Source: Spirochaetales bacterium (GTDB lineage Bacteria > Spirochaetota > Spirochaetia > Sphaerochaetales > Sphaerochaetaceae). Taken from it: a stretch of DNA of 8,919 bases. The notes under the pieces were generated by a model. That model worked only from the letters and a program-made list of their open reading frames with translations. It had not been told where the DNA came from and searched no databases. The position numbers were made by a program, and so were the translations under genes. The number at the start of each line of letters is the position of its first letter. The stretch's first letter is position 1. Shown here piece after piece: positions 5,889 to 8,919 of the stretch. The DNA is taken from positions 1 to 8,919 of the forward strand of contig JAQYFM010000181.1 of the NCBI GenBank assembly GCA_028723145.1, in the 5' to 3' direction.

Positions 5889-8328
5889 CACAAACATCAC
5901 ATTTTTCAACATGATAATTACCATTTTTGAAATAAGTAGGTGATGTAATTACACTTATTTTTCCAGTATGCGCAGTTGGAGCAATAATTATTTGATCTAT
6001 TGACTCATTATTTATATCAAATTGTGTATTACTGGACAAACTGTGAGTACCATTTCCTACATCTGTAGCGGAAAAAATAAAATTGATTGGATGTAATGTA
6101 AGAGTATCATAATCATCTGTTGCTGTTATGTACACTACATTACCATCTTCGTCAATTTCTTCCTCAATCTTATAATCAAATGTTTTTAATTGATTATCTA
6201 CATTTACTTTCAATGAAAGCATCGAGTTATCATAATCTAAGGAATAAGATGATTGAAAGCTTTGTGCACTCAAAGTATTTGTACCATCTTGATTCTGAAT
6301 TAGATAACCACCAAACATGAAGCTATTTTTATCTTCAAAATGAAAACCAGTATAAAAATCCAATTGATTATTTTCTGAACCAGTCTTCTGGCTTGTAATC
6401 CAATTAGTATTGTTTAATGAAAGGTATTCTATTTCTTCATTTTTTGTAATACCGCATTCACATGTATATACTTTCGAACCTTTTTTCAAATATGTTGGTT
6501 TATCTAAAATTACTCCTTCATCATAAATATGAGTATGTTCAACTTCTTTTTTAAAAGAAAAAACTACATCATCAACAACAGTTTCATTACCATCTCTAAC
6601 AATATATATTTTTCCTTTTAAAGCTTTATCATATATGGAGTTATAAACTATTTCATCAACTTCAAATCTAACTAATAGATTTTCTTTTGAAAAAGAACGA
6701 TATACTTTAGATTCTTTCTGAGTTACACCATATCTTGTACTAATACCCGCACCTGTTATCTCTGAGCTCTTTAACAGCTTATTATTAATTGTAAGTATTC
6801 CTAAGCCTTCAATAGTTTTATTACAAGTAAAGACTTCATTGTTAAATTCTTCTCCAAACTCATGATTAAAATCGTTAGCTATAAATGAAATTCTATCATT
6901 CTCACTAAAATACTGACCATACCAATAGCCAACCTGAATAGGTTTATAAGTATATGTATGTCCTACAGGAAGTTTAGATATTTGGCTTTCTGAAATAGTG
7001 TATAGTACTTCACCTTGTTTTATTTCTTCACCATTAGTATTTAAGGTAACAAAAGCAACTAATGGTGCTTTTTTGAATGTATAATTTGATTCAAATGGAA
7101 GTTTGAAAATTCCACTTGAGCTATCAGACCAAAATTTACCCATAGCATCTCTTAAACCATTTGCAACATAATCAGTCTTTACTGTTAATACATCATTTAG
7201 TTCAAAAGCTAGGGTAATGTAATCAGAGGATGTATATGGTGCTCTTATATCAAGTTGTCCATTAGCAACTTCTGACAAATCAATATAATTATCTTTATTT
7301 ACAATATTAGGATAGTTATTTACTTCTAATGTTACTTTTGCATTAATATTAGTAGCTTTTGTATAGTATTCTTCAAAATCAAGATCAATCATGAATGTAT
7401 CTTGAATTTTTCCTAAGTGATAAATAATCTTTCCTTCACTAGGATAATAATATGGAATAACACCATCTTCTGTAAACTTTCGAGTTACTCCAAAATTTGT
7501 AAAATAATAAACTCCAGCCATACGACTAATTACTTCAGAAGGTATTCCACTGATAGTAATACAATATTCTTGTTGATCATTTGTAACAGGTATTCTTAAT
7601 ACAGAGAATAAATCTTTTACTTCAACTTCTTGACCAACAGTTAAGTCAATTGGGTTAACAACATGGATTTTACAATCTGGAATAGAGTTAAATCCTAATT
7701 CTCTAGTAGTATACTGATAAACAGCAAAACCATCTGCTCCATCAAGATTTAAAACATCTTTTGTATTGGAATAAGAAGATTCATTTATTAATACAGAGTA
7801 GGAACCATCACCAGGATGCGATGTTTGTCTAACAACAATATTTTCTCTATTTAAGCTAGACCATTTATCATCTGTTAAATCGACATAGTAATACTCATCA
7901 TAGAAGCCTCTTTTATTATTTGCTTCCATTTCCTTTGCACTAATCATAAAATCTGATTCAACATTGTACTTTCCAATGTAAACATCAGTATTGGATGTAA
8001 TATCTAGATCAGCTGCTGAAATAGTAATTTTCTTGTCTTTGTTAGGAAGTGGAATAAGACTACCATTTCCTGTTTTAAAATACTTTGTACTAGTATCGCT
8101 AATAGCTTTAGAAGTAGCTTTACTAATTACTATTCCATCACGAAGTGTATATTCGCCATCTAGAGTATAGGTTTCTCCAGGTTTGATTAACTTCTTCTCA
8201 ATAATTGTAACTGATGGATTATCAAGAATAGGAGTAGAAGGCTTCATTTCTTCACTTGGATTAGGACATGAAATGAGTACGAAACAAAATGCTATTATTG
8301 TAAATAGCAACCATAAATGTTTTTTCAT
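5869..8328 (-). CDS. Large lipoprotein with repeated Cys-containing C-terminal module, frameshifted near its end
   Basis: An 819-residue predicted lipoprotein as read, or 932 residues (to 5529) if one G is removed at 5885-5889. It has a lipoprotein signal: MKK, hydrophobic residues 5-20, lipobox L-I-S-C with Cys 21, then a Pro/Glu-rich linker. Residues about 45-595 are a long region rich in predicted strands and Asn, Asp, Tyr and Thr, with no recognised domain. The C-terminus holds a module: HTH (598-600), KPTYLKKG, CECG (C623, C625), then LNNTNWIT and a strand-rich tail. A second copy starts near AHTGKIS (786) with SPTYFKNG and CDVCG (C810, C813), and is cut by the frameshift. Such H...PTY..G...C..CG segments occur in surface proteins of gut and oral bacteria. 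The start is supported by AGAGGG 8 bases upstream. Probably surface exposed; function unknown. Poly-G tracts upstream suggest phase variation. Confidence 0.85.
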   Translation of the reverse strand: MKKHLWLLFTIIAFCFVLISCPNPSEEMKPSTPILDNPSVTIIEKKLIKPGETYTLDGEYTLRDGIVISKATSKAISDTSTKYFKTGNGSLIPLPNKDKKITISAADLDITSNTDVYIGKYNVESDFMISAKEMEANNKRGFYDEYYYVDLTDDKWSSLNRENIVVRQTSHPGDGSYSVLINESSYSNTKDVLNLDGADGFAVYQYTTRELGFNSIPDCKIHVVNPIDLTVGQEVEVKDLFSVLRIPVTNDQQEYCITISGIPSEVISRMAGVYYFTNFGVTRKFTEDGVIPYYYPSEGKIIYHLGKIQDTFMIDLDFEEYYTKATNINAKVTLEVNNYPNIVNKDNYIDLSEVANGQLDIRAPYTSSDYITLAFELNDVLTVKTDYVANGLRDAMGKFWSDSSSGIFKLPFESNYTFKKAPLVAFVTLNTNGEEIKQGEVLYTISESQISKLPVGHTYTYKPIQVGYWYGQYFSENDRISFIANDFNHEFGEEFNNEVFTCNKTIEGLGILTINNKLLKSSEITGAGISTRYGVTQKESKVYRSFSKENLLVRFEVDEIVYNSIYDKALKGKIYIVRDGNETVVDDVVFSFKKEVEHTHIYDEGVILDKPTYLKKGSKVYTCECGITKNEEIEYLSLNNTNWITSQKTGSENNQLDFYTGFHFEDKNSFMFGGYLIQNQDGTNTLSAQSFQSSYSLDYDNSMLSLKVNVDNQLKTFDYKIEEEIDEDGNVVYITATDDYDTLTLHPINFIFSATDVGNGTHSLSSNTQFDINNESIDQIIIAPTAHTGKISVITSPTYFKNGNYHVEKCDVCGGYRRF
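5885..5889 (-). other. Frameshift site: five-G run where four G restore the reading frame
   Basis: On the minus strand the run TGT-GGGGG-CTACAGG puts the main frame into G-G-Y-R-R-F-stop. One fewer G gives C-G-A-T-G-D and an uninterrupted frame to 5529, a total of 933 codons including stop. The cause could be a real mutation, slippage-based switching or a sequence error; the window alone cannot tell. Confidence 0.8.
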
Positions 8329-8359
8329 TTGTAATTCCCTCTATTTTTATTTTTTGGAT

Positions 8360-8387
8360 ATGGTAGCGCTCCCCCAAGAAGTGTCAA
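8360..8387 (-). promoter_or_regulatory. Candidate promoter of the large lipoprotein gene with a G5 tract in its spacer
   Basis: On the minus strand a perfect TTGACA (8382-8387) is followed by a 16-base spacer containing GGGGG (8371-8375) and then TACCAT (8360-8365, four of six -10 consensus bases). Adding one G would give the optimal 17 bases. The near-palindrome TGGTAGCGCT (plus strand 8361-8370) overlaps the -10 and resembles half of a LacI-family operator with a central CG; its right half is spoiled by the C run. The -10 assignment is the weak point. Confidence 0.5.
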
Positions 8388-8413
8388 GCCAATCATAATA
8401 GTTCATAAAAATA

Positions 8414-8422
8414 CCCCCCCCC
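8414..8422 (-). repeat. G9 homopolymer tract upstream of the large lipoprotein gene (C9 on the plus strand)
   Basis: Nine consecutive G on the minus strand, 86 bases before the lipoprotein ATG, in AT-rich intergenic DNA. It is followed by TATTTTTATG, echoing the G7-TATTATGG arrangement of the other lipoprotein promoter, but I find no convincing -35 about 17 bases upstream of that TATTTT. Tracts of this length readily slip during replication. Confidence 0.85.
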
Positions 8423-8441
8423 TGCAGAAAAACTACAGAGG
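8419..8441 (-). terminator. Possible stem-loop terminator after the right-edge gene
   Basis: In minus-strand RNA, CCUCUGUAG (8441-8433) can pair with CUGCAGGGG (8427-8419) around a U5 loop, using two G-U pairs, 32 bases after the stop of the right-edge gene. It consumes four bases of the G9 tract and is followed by G5 and then UAUUUUUA, not an immediate U run, so termination would be weak at best. The pairing on the plus strand is poorer. Confidence 0.3.
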
Positions 8442-8473
8442 TAAAATCTATTATTACAATAATTTAATAAATA

Positions 8474-8919
8474 TTAGAAAGGATTATTTGGAAATACTTT
8501 TTTAATAGACTCTTCATTAAAGAATACACCATCATAGCCTAAGTAATTGATTGTATATTCATACTCAGGAGCACTTCCTTCTTCAGGTGATTTAAAGCTA
8601 GTTGTAAGTTTAAACTGTAATGATTTACCATCAACTTTAGCATCGATAACAATTATGTTTGAATGTAAATCACTTTCAAGATCATAGTTTGTAGAACGAG
8701 CAAAAGTACCAGTAATATCTAATTCTTCACTTACAGAAGATAATTCATAAACTACAGTATCAGAATATGTCAATTCTGAATAATTCTCGTTACGAAACTG
8801 AGACATTACAGGAGAAAGACTCATGAAATCTTCTATAGAAGCTTTATTACCATTTTTTGTAAATGAACCTGTACCAAAGGCTGGTTTTCCTTGCTCATCA
8901 TATTTCATTTCAAGATTAT
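8474..8919 (-). CDS. Unrecognised protein, C-terminal part, cut by window edge
   Basis: The frame is open from the right edge to a TAA at 8474-8476, giving 148 visible residues. An ATG at 8908 has no ribosome binding site, and the frame continues upstream without a stop (N-L-E before the Met), so I treat the gene as truncated by the window rather than starting there. No signal peptide or membrane segment is visible in this part. The sequence is strand-rich and acidic, with Gly/Thr turns (FGTGSFTKNG, DITGTFARS), ending in KKVFPNNPF. I recognise no family. It lies 145 bases upstream of the large lipoprotein gene in the same direction and may be another exported protein of this region. A faint resemblance of its end to the small plus-strand lipoprotein is noted but not relied on. 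Confidence 0.7.
   Translation of the reverse strand, partial: NLEMKYDEQGKPAFGTGSFTKNGNKASIEDFMSLSPVMSQFRNENYSELTYSDTVVYELSSVSEELDITGTFARSTNYDLESDLHSNIIVIDAKVDGKSLQFKLTTSFKSPEEGSAPEYEYTINYLGYDGVFFNEESIKKVFPNNPF

Noticed and set aside
6120..6320. Plus-strand open frame of 66 codons
   Set aside because: It lies fully inside the large minus-strand lipoprotein gene, has no ribosome binding site and shows no protein-like motif.
7417..7599. Plus-strand open frame of 60 codons
   Set aside because: Antisense shadow of the large lipoprotein gene.
8183..8398. Plus-strand open frame of 71 codons
   Set aside because: Runs antisense through the lipoprotein signal peptide and its promoter; no start signal.
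1..8919. tRNA, rRNA, CRISPR array or known riboswitch
   Set aside because: No cloverleaf with conserved T-loop sequence, no regularly spaced direct repeats and no recognisable aptamer core was seen on either strand.

Overview
The window is AT-rich (roughly one third G+C by eye). Two lipoproteins have short relaxed lipoboxes (FVSC, LISC), and the selenium genes and spirochaete-like lipoprotein style point to a host-associated anaerobe. A spirochaete of the Treponema/Sphaerochaeta kind is my best guess, but this is an inference from gene style and no marker gene settles it.

Region 1 (1-3920) is a selenium/sulfur-handling locus made of two divergent transcription units. On the minus strand, yedE (selenium-associated YeeE/YedE membrane protein), a TusA-like CPxP protein, a DUF3343 Cys protein and selD (selenophosphate synthetase, cut by the window edge) follow one another with 1-8 base overlaps, so they look translationally coupled. 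On the plus strand, a cysteine desulfurase-like PLP enzyme of the EF2568 type overlaps an XdhC/CoxI maturation factor. A natural reading is that YedE imports a chalcogen species, the TusA-like and DUF3343 proteins and the desulfurase carry or release Se/S, SelD makes selenophosphate, and XdhC helps insert the labile S/Se ligand into a molybdenum hydroxylase. This resembles the selenium-dependent molybdenum hydroxylase gene neighbourhoods described around orphan selD genes.

Region 2 (3921-4860) has no intact gene. It holds a heavily decayed minus-strand IS256/Mutator-type transposase, recognised from several C-terminal motifs in shifted frames, and an unrecognised decayed fragment that starts behind a perfect Shine-Dalgarno sequence.

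Region 3 (4851-8919) is a surface-lipoprotein region. A small plus-strand lipoprotein (5023-5481) faces a large minus-strand lipoprotein (5529-8328) across a strong rho-independent terminator. A further unrecognised minus-strand gene enters from the right edge. The striking part is regulatory. The small gene has a consensus -35 and near-consensus -10 whose 18-base spacer contains seven consecutive G, and 9-base inverted repeats bracket this promoter. The large gene has a nine-G tract and, closer in, a TTGACA promoter candidate with five G in its spacer. The large gene is also broken late by a single extra G in a five-G run; restoring the frame gives a 932-residue protein with two copies of a Cys-containing C-terminal module. 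Together this suggests homopolymer-driven phase variation of lipoproteins, proposed here from sequence alone.
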